Shown: positions 18,832 through 27,740 of the stretch, in pieces
Layout: each line of letters opens with the position of its first letter
Position numbering within the stretch: position 1 is the stretch's first letter
DNA from: Catellatospora paridis
GTDB taxonomy: Bacteria; Actinomycetota; Actinomycetes; Mycobacteriales; Micromonosporaceae
Direction of reading: 5' to 3'
DNA: 64,000 nt
Assembly: GCF_009720365.1 (NCBI RefSeq)
Contig: NZ_ML769314.1
Coordinates: forward strand, 673,264 to 737,263
Position numbers and translations under genes: made by a program
The notes under the pieces: model-generated
The model's input: the letters and a program-made list of their open reading frames with translations, nothing else
The model's database searches: none
What the model was told of the DNA's origin: nothing

Positions 18832-19668
18832 TCAGTTCATGCCGAGTTGTGCCCAGCTCGCCGCCGCGACCCGGCCCAGCAGCGCGCAGGCGTCCGTGTC
18901 GGACACATCGCCGGTGGTGCAGGCCGCCAGCAGGTAGGGCGCGGCGTCGGGCGGGAAGATCAGCGCACTGCTGTGCCGCTCGCCGGTGACCCAGCCGTTC
19001 TTCAGCGCCACCCGGGTGCCCGCGGGCAGGCCCAGGTGCAGGTCGTCGCGGCACTGCTGCGCGGTCAGCACGTCGATCATCGCGGCCGACCCGGCGGCCG
19101 ACGCCAGCCGGTTTCCGGCCAGCGCGCCGAACAGCGCGGCCAGGTCGGCGGCGGTGACCTCGTTGCTGATCCCGCCGTCGCGCGCCGGGTAGTCCTCGAT
19201 GCCGCGGTCGGTGTGCGCCCGGGTCGCCCCGGCCAGCTGCCACACCTCGTTGACCTGCGCGAACGCCTGCTCGTTCGGGCCCAGCGCACCCAGCACCAGG
19301 TTGGTGGCGAGGTTGGACGACCGCACGATCATCCGGTCGATCAGCCAGCGCAGCGGCGCCCGGCCGCCCAGGCGATCCCAGACCTGCTGGTCGCTGTCGT
19401 ACGCCGGGTCGTTGGCGTAGGCCGGGCCGCCGGGGGCGGCCGAGACGTGCTCGTTGTGCACCGCGATCTCTGCGTCCAGGTCGAGCCGGCCGGCCTCGGC
19501 GGCCCGCCAGGCGGCCGCCATCACGCCGACCTTCATGGTGCTGGCGGCGTAGTGCAGCTCGTGCTCGGCGCGGGCGAACACCGCGGGCCCGTCCAGCCGG
19601 CCGCACCACACCGAGGCGGTGCCGGGGAACGCGTCGAGTTCGGGCGTGAGGCTCTGCAGCGTGTTCAC
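18832..19668 (-). CDS. Class A beta-lactamase-like serine hydrolase
   Basis: The GTG at 19668 gives 278 aa. The SxxK motif is S43-T-M-K46, SxN is S117-S-N119 and a KTG-like K223-N-G lies near the C-terminus. The fold therefore belongs to the serine beta-lactamase/DD-peptidase group. No signal peptide is seen, which is unusual for a true beta-lactamase and suggests a cytosolic hydrolase, possibly acting on recovered wall peptides with the two downstream genes. An Asp/Glu-rich RGIEDYPARD (about 155-164) lies where class A enzymes have the Omega loop. A TACGCT box sits 8 nt before the start, favouring a leaderless mRNA. Confidence 0.85.
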   Translation of the reverse strand: MNTLQSLTPELDAFPGTASVWCGRLDGPAVFARAEHELHYAASTMKVGVMAAAWRAAEAGRLDLDAEIAVHNEHVSAAPGGPAYANDPAYDSDQQVWDRLGGRAPLRWLIDRMIVRSSNLATNLVLGALGPNEQAFAQVNEVWQLAGATRAHTDRGIEDYPARDGGISNEVTAADLAALFGALAGNRLASAAGSAAMIDVLTAQQCRDDLHLGLPAGTRVALKNGWVTGERHSSALIFPPDAAPYLLAACTTGDVSDTDACALLGRVAAASWAQLGMN

Positions 19669-19676
19669 GGTTTGGC

Positions 19677-19682
19677 AGCGTA
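19677..19682 (-). promoter_or_regulatory. -10 box (TACGCT) of the serine hydrolase gene
   Basis: On the minus strand TACGCT ends 8 nt before the GTG at 19668, with no Shine-Dalgarno between. Confidence 0.5.
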
Positions 19683-19718
19683 CCGACCCACGGGGCGGCG
19701 ACATGCCCCGGGCTGCAC

Positions 19719-19724
19719 TAGAGT
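19719..19724 (+). promoter_or_regulatory. -10 box (TAGAGT) of the zinc-ribbon membrane protein gene
   Basis: TAGAGT ends 8 nt before the GTG at 19733. The divergent serine hydrolase promoter is about 40 bp away. Confidence 0.55.
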
Positions 19725-19732
19725 CCCGCGCC

Positions 19733-20398
19733 GTGACCGAACTGATCCCCTCGCACCTCTCCTCGCCGGTCCCGCACCCGGACCGCACCCACCGCTGTCA
19801 GAACTGCGGATGCAGTCCGGCGGCGGAGATGACCTTCCGCGGTCACCGCGGCATGATCCTCGTGATGCAGTTCCTCAAGGAGCGCGGCACCTACTGCCGC
19901 ACCTGCGGTCTGGCGATCTTCCGCACCATGACCAGCCGCACCCTGGTGCAGGGCTGGTGGGGTTGGGCGTCGTTCATCATCACGCCGTTCATCCTGCTCT
20001 ACAACCTGTTCGCCCGCCGCAAGCTGAACAACCTGACCGAGCCGGCGCCCGCGCTCGACGGCTCGTCGGGTATGCCGTGGAACCCGGGCAGGCCGGTGTA
20101 CCAGCGGGCCACCATCGTCGGCCTGCTCATCCCGCTCGCCGTGGTGGGCGCCATCGGGTACGCCATCGCGACCGGCGGCGCGGAGAACAAGATCGGGCAG
20201 TGCGTCGTCTCCACCGCGGGCGGGACCGAGGTCGATTTCGTGGACTGCAGCGAGCCGAACGAGGGCATGGTGACCCAGGTCGTGGACAGCCCGAGCCAGT
20301 GCTCGGACAGCGCGACCGGCTACGTCGAGGAGACCTACACCCGGCGCGGCCGCACCACCAGCACCGACATCTACTGCCTCGACCCCGACCCGTCCTGA
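19733..20398 (+). CDS. Zinc-ribbon membrane protein with LppU-like C-terminal domain (paralogue 1)
   Basis: The product is 221 aa of unknown function. An N-terminal ribbon has two knuckles: CQNCGCSPAAEMTF (about 19-32) and TYCRTCGLAIFR (about 53-64). A hydrophobic segment WASFIITPFILLYNLF follows, then a second (IVGLLIPLAVVGAIGYAI). The C-terminal portion with GQCVVSTAGG...FVDCSEP...QCS...GYVEETY resembles actinobacterial LppU/SCO3897-like secreted domains with paired Cys. It is a paralogue of the gene at 34830-35501, sharing order and motifs. The probable topology is cytosolic ribbon, membrane helices and an exported C-terminus. The start is fixed by the TAGAGT box. Confidence 0.82.
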   Translation: MTELIPSHLSSPVPHPDRTHRCQNCGCSPAAEMTFRGHRGMILVMQFLKERGTYCRTCGLAIFRTMTSRTLVQGWWGWASFIITPFILLYNLFARRKLNNLTEPAPALDGSSGMPWNPGRPVYQRATIVGLLIPLAVVGAIGYAIATGGAENKIGQCVVSTAGGTEVDFVDCSEPNEGMVTQVVDSPSQCSDSATGYVEETYTRRGRTTSTDIYCLDPDPS

Positions 20399-20458
20399 CG
20401 GACGCCGTCCCGGCCGGTCCGCTGACCGGCCGGGACCCGGGTCCGGGCGCACCGGCCG

Positions 20459-20540
20459 CGCAGTTTCGGGGAAAGTGCACGTTCGCCCAGCCCGATTCAC
20501 GCAGTTTCCGCGAAACTGCGGGACGCGGCCTGACCGCTCG
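20459..20540. repeat. 41-bp-period repeat, two units
   Basis: CGCAGTTTCGGGGAAAGTGC at 20459 recurs as CGCAGTTTCCGCGAAACTGC at 20500, exactly 41 bp later. The second unit contains a perfect hairpin GCAGTTTC-CGC-GAAACTGC (20501-20519). Related units with the same period lie beside the paralogous gene at 34719-34841. The stretch 20399-20551 holds no gene. Confidence 0.7.
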
Positions 20541-20551
20541 GCCCGGCGCGA

Positions 20552-21208
20552 TCAGGCCGTGCGGCGCTCGGCCCAGCCGGTGGCCAGCAGGAACTGCGCC
20601 GCGATGTAGGTGACCATCACCCAGACCGGCGGGCCGGGGATGGTGAACGCGTCGGCGACGCGCACCGCGATCAGCAGGTCGGAGATCAGGAACAGGCCAC
20701 CGCCGAGGGCGGTGCGCCAGCCGAACGCCGCCGCCAGCGCGGCGGTCGATGACAGCAGCGTGCCGTATACGGCCATCGGCACCGCCAGCCCCGCCTCGGA
20801 CAGCGCGGGCCACAGCCAGGTCAGCGCGCCGACCAGGAAGACCGCGTACCCGATCGGCACCAGCAGCATCGGCAGCCGGCGCATCCGCGCCAGCGCGCCG
20901 TGGCGCACGAAGGTCGTCACGTAGCAGACGTGCGCGGTGCCGAACAGCGCCATGCCGGTGATGAACGCGGTGCTGCCCTCGAACTGCAGCGCGACGTCAC
21001 CGGCCCAGGAGAACAGCAGCGCGGCCAGGATCCCGGCGTTCGGGCGCACCCCGCGAGCCCGCTGGTTCAGGAAGAACCACAGCGCCAGCAACGGCAACAG
21101 CAGCGGCTTGCTCGCCCAGTCCAGCGGCCTGCTCCCGATGGCGGCGGCGAGGATGTTGAGGACCGAGGCCACGCCGAAAAGGCCCAGCACAAGCCGGTCT
21201 GCGCGCAT
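20552..21208 (-). CDS. Lysoplasmalogenase (YhhN/TMEM86 family)
   Basis: This is a 218-aa multi-pass membrane protein with about eight helices. Family motifs include LDWASKPLLLPLLALWF (conserved KP), FSWAGDVALQF with conserved Asp, and LGGGLFLISDLLIAVR with the second conserved Asp. Family members hydrolyse the vinyl-ether bond of lysoplasmalogens. The ATG at 21208 is preceded by GGGAGA at good spacing. An N-terminal extension reading into the palindrome at 21286 was rejected. Confidence 0.9.
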   Translation of the reverse strand: MRADRLVLGLFGVASVLNILAAAIGSRPLDWASKPLLLPLLALWFFLNQRARGVRPNAGILAALLFSWAGDVALQFEGSTAFITGMALFGTAHVCYVTTFVRHGALARMRRLPMLLVPIGYAVFLVGALTWLWPALSEAGLAVPMAVYGTLLSSTAALAAAFGWRTALGGGLFLISDLLIAVRVADAFTIPGPPVWVMVTYIAAQFLLATGWAERRTA

Positions 21209-21285
21209 AGTGGATCTCCCGAGGGGTGAAGGGTCCGCGCAGCATACCCACCGGTAGCCCCACCGCAACAGCCTGCGCTCAGCAT

Positions 21286-21346
21286 GTTGATCATGAAGTT
21301 GTGGCAGCGACACGCCGTCGAGCCCTGCCATAAGTTCATGATCAAC
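21286..21346. repeat. Long intergenic palindrome, family C (GTTGATCATGAA)
   Basis: Arms of 22 nt (21286-21307 and 21325-21346) match at 20 of 22 positions; the outer GTTGATCATGAA / TTCATGATCAAC pairs perfectly. It lies between typA and the lysoplasmalogenase gene. Confidence 0.8.
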
Positions 21347-21348
21347 GA

Positions 21349-21384
21349 GAAAAGGCCCCCGGCCGCGGGTGCGGACGGGGGCCT
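21349..21384 (-). terminator. typA terminator
   Basis: AGGCCCCCG (21353-21361) pairs with CGGGGGCCT (21376-21384). Read on the minus strand the stem is followed by TTTT, a good intrinsic terminator just after the typA stop. Confidence 0.85.
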
Positions 21385-21397
21385 GTGGGGCCTGGGG

Positions 21398-23260
21398 TCA
21401 GGCGTGCTTGCGGCGGGCGGCGAGGCGGCCGCGCTGGGTCTGGTCGAGGATGACCTTGCGGATGCGTACGGCGGCCGGGGTGACCTCGACGCACTCGTCC
21501 TCGCGGCAGAACTCGAGGGCCTGCTCCAGCGACAGCTTGCGCGGCGGGATCAGCTTCTCGGTCTCGTCGGAGGTCGACGCCCGCATGTTGGTGAGCTTCT
21601 TCTCCTTGGTGATGTTGACGTCCATGTCGTCGGAACGCGAGTTCTCGCCGACGATCATGCCCTCGTACACCTCGGTGGTCGGCTCGACGAACAGCGTGCC
21701 GCGCTCCTGCAGGTTGGTCATCGCGAAGGCGGTCACCACGCCGGTGCGGTCGGCGACCAGCGAGCCGTTGTTGCGGGTGCGCAGCTCGCCGAACCACGGC
21801 TCGTACTTCTCGAAGACGTGGTGCAGGATGCCGGTGCCGCGGGTGTCGGTGAGGAACTCGGTCCGGAAGCCGATCAGGCCGCGGGCCGGGACCAGCCACT
21901 CCATCCGGATCCAGCCGGTGCCGTGGTTGACCATCTGCTCCATGCGGCCCTTGCGGGTGGCCAGCAGCTGGGTGATCACGCCGAGGTGCTCCTCGGGGGA
22001 GTCGATGGTGAGGCGCTCGACCGGCTCGTGCAGCTTGCCGTCGACGGTCTTGGTGACCACCTGCGGCTTGCCGACGGTCAGCTCGTACGACTCCCGGCGC
22101 ATCTGCTCGACCAGGATGGCCAGCGCCAGCTCACCGCGGCCCTGCACCTCCCAGGCGTCGGGGCGCTCGGTCGGCAGGATCCGCAGCGACACGTTGCCGA
22201 CCAGCTCCTTGTCGAGCCGGTCCTTGACCATGCGCGCGGTGACCTTGGCGCCCTTGACCCGGCCGACCAGCGGCGAGGTGTTGGTGCCGATGGTCATCGA
22301 GATGGCGGGCTCGTCGACGGTGATCAGCGGCAGCGGGATCGGGTTCTCCGCGTCGGCAAGGGTCTCACCGATCATGATGTCGGCGATGCCGGCGACGGCG
22401 ATGATGTCGCCGGGGCCCGCCTCCTCGGCCGGCTTGCGCTCCAGCGCCTCGGTCATCAGCAGCTCGGAGATGCGCACGTTCTGCTGGGTGCCGTCGGTCT
22501 TGCACCACACGACGGTCTGGCCCTTGCGGATGCGGCCCTCGCGGACCCGGCACAGCGCGAGGCGGCCCAGGAACGGCGAGGCGTCGAGGTTGGTGACGTG
22601 CGCCTGCAGCGGCGCGCCCTCGGTGAAGGTCGGCGCCGGGATGGTGTCGAGCAGCGTCTGGAACAGCGGCTGCAGCGAGTCGCTGTCGGACGGGATCTTG
22701 CCGTCCTCGGGCTGGGTCAGCGAGGCGATGCCGTCGCGGGCGCAGGCGTACACGATCGGGAAGTCGATCTGGGCCTCGTCGGCGTCGAGGTCGAGGAAGA
22801 GCTCGTAGGTGTCGTCCACGACCTCCTTGATCCGCGCGTCGGGGCGGTCGACCTTGTTGATGACCAGGATGATCGGCATGCGGGCCTTGAGCGCCTTGCG
22901 CAGCACGAAGCGGGTCTGCGGCAGCGGGCCCTCGGACGCGTCCACCAGCAGGATGACGCCGTCGACCATGGTCAGGCCGCGCTCGACCTCACCGCCGAAG
23001 TCGGCGTGGCCGGGCGTGTCGATGATGTTGATGGTGACCTGCTCGCCGCTCTCGCCGACGTACTTGACGGCGGTGTTCTTGGCGAGGATCGTGATGCCCT
23101 TCTCCCGCTCCAGGTCGCCGGAGTCCATGACCCGATCGGCGGCCGCGGCGCGCGCGTGAAAGGCGCCGGCCTGCGTGAGCATGGCATCGACGAGCGTGGT
23201 CTTGCCGTGGTCGACGTGCGCGACGATAGCGACGTTACGGAGATCGGGGCGGGTAAGCAT
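21398..23260 (-). CDS. typA: Translational GTPase TypA/BipA
   Basis: The product is 620 aa, the family size. G1 [10 protein letters not shown] (about 14-23), G3 DTPGHADF and G4 NKVD are present, followed by EF-Tu-like domain II, EF-G-like domains III and V and the TypA-specific C-terminal region ([13 protein letters not shown]). It binds the 70S ribosome at the EF-G site and helps 50S assembly and stress adaptation. The start is the ATG at 23260, with GGAG about 9 nt upstream. The gene is monocistronic, with its own terminator. Confidence 0.97.
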   Translation of the reverse strand: MLTRPDLRNVAIVAHVDHGKTTLVDAMLTQAGAFHARAAAADRVMDSGDLEREKGITILAKNTAVKYVGESGEQVTINIIDTPGHADFGGEVERGLTMVDGVILLVDASEGPLPQTRFVLRKALKARMPIILVINKVDRPDARIKEVVDDTYELFLDLDADEAQIDFPIVYACARDGIASLTQPEDGKIPSDSDSLQPLFQTLLDTIPAPTFTEGAPLQAHVTNLDASPFLGRLALCRVREGRIRKGQTVVWCKTDGTQQNVRISELLMTEALERKPAEEAGPGDIIAVAGIADIMIGETLADAENPIPLPLITVDEPAISMTIGTNTSPLVGRVKGAKVTARMVKDRLDKELVGNVSLRILPTERPDAWEVQGRGELALAILVEQMRRESYELTVGKPQVVTKTVDGKLHEPVERLTIDSPEEHLGVITQLLATRKGRMEQMVNHGTGWIRMEWLVPARGLIGFRTEFLTDTRGTGILHHVFEKYEPWFGELRTRNNGSLVADRTGVVTAFAMTNLQERGTLFVEPTTEVYEGMIVGENSRSDDMDVNITKEKKLTNMRASTSDETEKLIPPRKLSLEQALEFCREDECVEVTPAAVRIRKVILDQTQRGRLAARRKHA

Positions 23261-23371
23261 GGTTCCATTCTCCGGCAGGCGTGATCGAAAATAGCGGTCG
23301 GGGTCGTCCGGGTGGCGGGTATCACCCGGATGAATGGGTGTCTTTCGCGCTTAAATTCCGTTATTGGTGGT

Positions 23372-24637
23372 ATGTCGGCCACGCCGCGTAGGGTGCTGAG
23401 CACCGCTTTGATCGCGCCATTCCTGCTGCTCACCGCGTTTCCGGCCCTGCTGGCGGCGGCCGCGCCGCCCACCGGTGTGCCCGTCGGGACGGCGTCGGTG
23501 GCACCCGGCGCGCTCTCGGCCGCGGTCGCCGATCCGACGGCGCCGAGCGCGCGGATCAACACCGACGGCGGTGTGGTGAGCGTGCGCTCCGGTCCCGCCA
23601 CCGACAAGCGCGCCATGGCCTCGCTCGGCGACGACACCCGGGTCGCGGTGCACTGCAAGGTGTGGGGTGAGCAGGTCACGGGCACCGAGCGGCGGTCGGC
23701 GCACTGGGTCCGCGTGGGCGCGGACCGCTACCTGCCCGACGCGTTCCTGGCCTGGCCCACGCCCCGGCCCGAGGTGGCGTGGTGTGGCTCCGGCGACGCC
23801 GGCGCGGTGACCGCCCGGGTCGCCACCGGCGGTTCGGTGCTCAACGTGCGCCGCGAGGCGGGCACCCGGGCCGCGCGGCTCGGCACCGTCGACGACGGGC
23901 AGGCGCTGGCCGTGCAGTGCCAGGCCACCGGGGAGCAGGCCGCCGGGTCGGCCGGGTGGCTGCGGCTGACCGGCGGACGGTACGTCGCCGAGGCGTTCGT
24001 GCGCTGGTCGCCGCAGCGCCCGTGGCTGCCCTGGTGCGGCCAGGACCCGGTGCGGGTGCCGCCCGCCTCGTCGCGCGACTTCGTCGAGCAGGCGACCGCC
24101 GCCGCGCGGGCCGCGGCCCAGGCGTCGGGCGTGCCCGCCTCGGTGCTGGTCGCCCAGTCGGTGCACGCCTCGGACTGGGGCCGGGCGACGGCCGCCCGCC
24201 GTGACCACAACTACTTCGACACCGCCTGCGCCCAGCCCGCCACGAACGCGTCCGCCGAGGCCGCGCCGCCGTCCGCCATGGATTCGCCGGCCGCTGTCGG
24301 CCCGCAGCCTGCCGCGAGTCCGCAGCCTGCCGCGAGTCCGCGGGCCGCTGAGAACCCGCGGGCCGACGCGGAGGCGGTGCCCGTCGCGCTGGGCTGCCGC
24401 GGCTATGGCGGTAGCTCGCTGCGGGCCTACCGCGACCAGGCGGGCTCGTTCGCCGATCACGCGGCGCTGCTGGCCGGGATGCCGCAGCATGCCAGGGCGC
24501 TGGCCCACGCGGGCGACCCGGAGCGGTTCGTACGGGAACTGCAGGCCGCCGGATACCCGGGCGGGGCCCGCTACGCCGATCGGATCGTCGAGCTGATGCG
24601 CCGCTACGACCTCCACCGGCTCGACGCCGCACGCTGA
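23372..24637 (+). CDS. Secreted SH3b protein with a degenerate glucosaminidase domain
   Basis: The ATG at 23372 gives 421 aa with a Sec signal peptide ending near residue 31. Two SH3b-like repeats follow (about 58-138 and 145-222), each with a Cys pair and ending in WP/WSPQRPWLPWC. The region of about 233-410 matches the GH73 mannosyl-glycoprotein endo-beta-N-acetylglucosaminidase fold (SVLVAQSVHASDWGRA, HNYF, RAYRDQAGSFADHAALL). The catalytic Glu expected before SxWGR is Ala266, and a Pro/Ala-rich insert of about 50 residues (287-338) replaces a loop. It may bind rather than cut peptidoglycan. It runs divergently from typA. Confidence 0.83.
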   Translation: MSATPRRVLSTALIAPFLLLTAFPALLAAAAPPTGVPVGTASVAPGALSAAVADPTAPSARINTDGGVVSVRSGPATDKRAMASLGDDTRVAVHCKVWGEQVTGTERRSAHWVRVGADRYLPDAFLAWPTPRPEVAWCGSGDAGAVTARVATGGSVLNVRREAGTRAARLGTVDDGQALAVQCQATGEQAAGSAGWLRLTGGRYVAEAFVRWSPQRPWLPWCGQDPVRVPPASSRDFVEQATAAARAAAQASGVPASVLVAQSVHASDWGRATAARRDHNYFDTACAQPATNASAEAAPPSAMDSPAAVGPQPAASPQPAASPRAAENPRADAEAVPVALGCRGYGGSSLRAYRDQAGSFADHAALLAGMPQHARALAHAGDPERFVRELQAAGYPGGARYADRIVELMRRYDLHRLDAAR

Positions 24638-24767
24638 CCCGTCACCCGTCCGGCTGACCCGCCGCCGACTGATCGGCCATAAACGGCGGCCGGGGTCAAC
24701 CGCGGGCCGAACCTTGATCGCTTATGGCATGGCGGTCTGTCACCAAGGGTTCAGGCAGAGGTTGGCA

Positions 24768-27740
24768 ATGGTTCGGCTGGTACTGAGCGCGATCCGGGAA
24801 CGGCTGGGCGAGACGCTGCTGTTGGGCCTGCTGGCCGCGCTGGTGGTGGCGGTCGGCGTGGCCGGGCCGCTGTACGCCGACGCCGCCGCGCGCAATGTCG
24901 TGGCCGCGACGGCCGACACCGCCACCCCGGCCGAGGTGAGCCTCACCGTCACCGTCGAGATGACCTCCCGCAACGGCTTCGCCGCGGCCCTGGCCGAGCT
25001 GCGCGGCTCGATCGCCACGGTGCCCGCCGGGCCGGGCGTGCGCGAGATCCGGGGCGGCTACCGCCGCGGCGCGGTCACCCCCCGCGAGCCGGGCGCGCCG
25101 GTCGAATTGCTGCTCGCCGCCCGCGACGACGCCTGCGCGCACCTCGCGCTGACCGGGGCGTGCCCGGCCGGGCCCGGCGAGGCGGCGCTCGCCGCGACCA
25201 CCGCGTCCCGGCTCGGGCTCGCGGTGGGCGACACGTTCGGATTCCAGGTCCAGCCCAGCACACCGGCCGCGACGCTGCGCGTCACCGGCGTGTACGACGT
25301 GGACGGCGCGTCGGCCACGCTCACCGACCCGTACTGGGCGGGCCGCGCCGAACTGACCCCGGTGCCGCTGCGCGCCGAGAACCCGATCTTCGCCGTGCCG
25401 GAGAGCCTCCAGGCGCTCGGCGCGGACACCTTCCAGGCGACCCTCGACTACGTCGCCGACCTCACCGCGATGAGCCCCGCCGACGTCGACGCCCTGGCCC
25501 GTACGCTGCGCGACGGCGACGTGCCGGGCCGCGGCATCGCCGTCACCGGCGGGCTGTCGCGGCTGCTGCCGCAGATCGTCGCGGACCGGGACACCGTCGC
25601 CGTGCCGGTGGTCACCGGAGCCGTACTGCTGCTGGGGGTCGCCTGGTGGGTGCTGCTGCTCGGGGTCGGCCACGCCGCGGCCGCCCGGCGTACCCAGACG
25701 GTGCTGGGCGCGCTGCGCGGTGCGCCCGCCCGGCACCGGGCCGCGCTGACGGCCGGGCCGGGAGTGCTGACGGTGCTGCTCGCGCTGCCGGTCGGGCTGG
25801 TGCTGGGCCGCCTGCTGGCGCAACTGCTGGCGTGGGCCGCCATGGACGCGGCCGGGCCGGTCGAGCTGTCGGTGACCGCGTTGGCGGTGGCGGTCGGGCT
25901 GACCCTCGCCGTGCTGGTCAGCGTGGTGGTCGCGTACGTCCGGGCACAGCGGGGCGGCGTGCTGGACGCGCTGCGCCAGGTGCCCGCGCGCCGGGGCGCG
26001 GCCGGGGGCGTCGCCGTGGTGGTCGTCGTGGTCCTCGCCGTCGCCGCGGCGCTGCAGCTGCGCAACGGCGACGAGGTGCTGGGCCTGGCCGGTTACGTGC
26101 TGCCCGCGGCGGCGCCGGTGCTGATGCTGGTCGCGGCAGGGCTGGTCGCCGCGCGCGCGGTGCGCCCGCTGGCCGGGCTGCTCGGCCGCGCCGGACTGCG
26201 CTCGGGTCGGGCCGGCACGGCGCTGGCCGCCCTGTACGCCGCGCGCCGCCCCGGCATGGACCGGCTCGTCGCCCTCGTGGTCATCGTGATGGCACTGCTC
26301 GGCCACGCCGCGTACGGCTGGCAGGGCCTGCAGGCCGACGAGACCGAACGGGCCCGGCTGGCGCTCGGCGCGGCCGAGGTGGTCCGGGTCCGCGCGCCGT
26401 CGCGGGCCGCGCTGTTGCACCAGGTGCGCCAGGCCGATCCGGCGGGGGCCTGGGCGATGGCGGTGGCCCGCCAGGAGTCCTCGGCCGGCACCACCGTCGC
26501 CGTCGACGCCTCCCGGCTGGCCCGCGTCGCGTACTGGCCCGCCACCGCCGACGTCACCGCCGACCAGCTCGCGCGGGCGCTGCGGCCACCCGCCAACCCC
26601 GCGGTCCGGGTCACCGGCGCGACGCTGCTGCTCGACCTGACCGCGCCGGCGACCGTGGAGGTCGACCAGCCGCTGACCGCGGTGCTCGACGGGCCCGACG
26701 GCGCGCCGGTGACCGCGACCTCGGCCGTGGTCCCGGGACGCGGCCGCCAGACGGTGCGGCTGGCCGTGCCGGCCTGCGCGTCCGGTGACGGCTGCCGGCT
26801 GTCCTGGCTGAGCTTCCGCTACGACCCGGGCGGCCTGGTGCTGCACGGCATCGCCCAGGCCGGCCCGGACGCGGTGGTCGCCGACGCGGCCGCGATGACG
26901 GACCCGGCCCGCTGGCGGACCACGGTCGGCGCGGAGGGGCGCGTCTCGCTGACGCCGCTGCCCGCCGGGCTGGCCGTCGACTACGAACCGGCCGACCCGC
27001 GCTTCCCCGACCCGGAGGTGCGCGTCCAGGTCGCCGACGTGCCGCTGCCGATGCCCGCCGTGCTGGCCGGGCAGGCCCGGCTGGCCCACGACCGCACCGT
27101 GCTGCGGGGCGAGATGCTCAGCCCGCTGCGCCGCCCGGTCGACGTGCTCGCGGCCGTGCCCGCGCTGCCCGGGGCCGGTCCGCAGGGACTGCTGGTCGAC
27201 CTGGAGTACGCCGACCGGGTCGGTGACAGCACCGACAACATCGCCGACCTGCAGGTGTGGCTGTCGCCGGACGCGCCCGCCGACGCCCTGGACCGGCTGC
27301 GCGACACCGGCCTGGTGCCCGTCTCCGCGCAGACCGCGGTGCAGCGCGCCGAGCACGGCCTCGCCGTCGGCCAGGGGCCCGGTTCGCGGTTCCGGCTCGG
27401 GGCCGCACTGCTCGCCGTGCTGCTGGTCATGGTGGCGGTGGCGCTGGTGGTGGCCGTGGACGCGCCGCGGCGCGGAGCGGAGCTGGCCGCGCTGCGTACG
27501 CAGGGGCTGCCGCAGCGGGCGGTGGGCCGGGCGACCCGCAGCGGCTACGTGCTGATCGTCGCGGCGGCCGCCGCCGGGGGCGGGCTGCTCGGCGCTGCCG
27601 CGGCCGACGGGCCGACCGCCTGGTCGGGGCTGCCGGTCGCGGTGCTGGCCGCGGCCGCGCTGCTGCTGTCGGCCACCGCCTTCGTGGTGGGCACACGGCT
27701 GTCGAAGGTCGCCGGGCTGGATCTGGAGGAGGGCCGATGA
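24768..27740 (+). CDS. FtsX-like ABC transporter permease, large (subunit 1)
   Basis: The product is 990 aa. One N-terminal membrane helix (LLLGLLAALVVAVGVAGPLY) is followed by a long exported region, a central block of helices (about 280-520), a second exported region and C-terminal helices. This is the MacB/FtsX-type layout in duplicated form. The segment QVRQADPAGAWAMAVARQ has a close counterpart in the next gene. The ATG at 24768 has AGAGG about 7 nt upstream. The stop overlaps the next start (ATGA). With the ATPase at 30670 it forms a complete type VII (mechanotransmission-like) ABC system. Substrate unknown. Confidence 0.88.
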   Translation: MVRLVLSAIRERLGETLLLGLLAALVVAVGVAGPLYADAAARNVVAATADTATPAEVSLTVTVEMTSRNGFAAALAELRGSIATVPAGPGVREIRGGYRRGAVTPREPGAPVELLLAARDDACAHLALTGACPAGPGEAALAATTASRLGLAVGDTFGFQVQPSTPAATLRVTGVYDVDGASATLTDPYWAGRAELTPVPLRAENPIFAVPESLQALGADTFQATLDYVADLTAMSPADVDALARTLRDGDVPGRGIAVTGGLSRLLPQIVADRDTVAVPVVTGAVLLLGVAWWVLLLGVGHAAAARRTQTVLGALRGAPARHRAALTAGPGVLTVLLALPVGLVLGRLLAQLLAWAAMDAAGPVELSVTALAVAVGLTLAVLVSVVVAYVRAQRGGVLDALRQVPARRGAAGGVAVVVVVVLAVAAALQLRNGDEVLGLAGYVLPAAAPVLMLVAAGLVAARAVRPLAGLLGRAGLRSGRAGTALAALYAARRPGMDRLVALVVIVMALLGHAAYGWQGLQADETERARLALGAAEVVRVRAPSRAALLHQVRQADPAGAWAMAVARQESSAGTTVAVDASRLARVAYWPATADVTADQLARALRPPANPAVRVTGATLLLDLTAPATVEVDQPLTAVLDGPDGAPVTATSAVVPGRGRQTVRLAVPACASGDGCRLSWLSFRYDPGGLVLHGIAQAGPDAVVADAAAMTDPARWRTTVGAEGRVSLTPLPAGLAVDYEPADPRFPDPEVRVQVADVPLPMPAVLAGQARLAHDRTVLRGEMLSPLRRPVDVLAAVPALPGAGPQGLLVDLEYADRVGDSTDNIADLQVWLSPDAPADALDRLRDTGLVPVSAQTAVQRAEHGLAVGQGPGSRFRLGAALLAVLLVMVAVALVVAVDAPRRGAELAALRTQGLPQRAVGRATRSGYVLIVAAAAAGGGLLGAAAADGPTAWSGLPVAVLAAAALLLSATAFVVGTRLSKVAGLDLEEGR

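Noticed and set aside
18832-19668. Secreted beta-lactamase conferring resistance
   Set aside because: No signal peptide is seen and the neighbours are cytosolic wall-peptide recycling enzymes.
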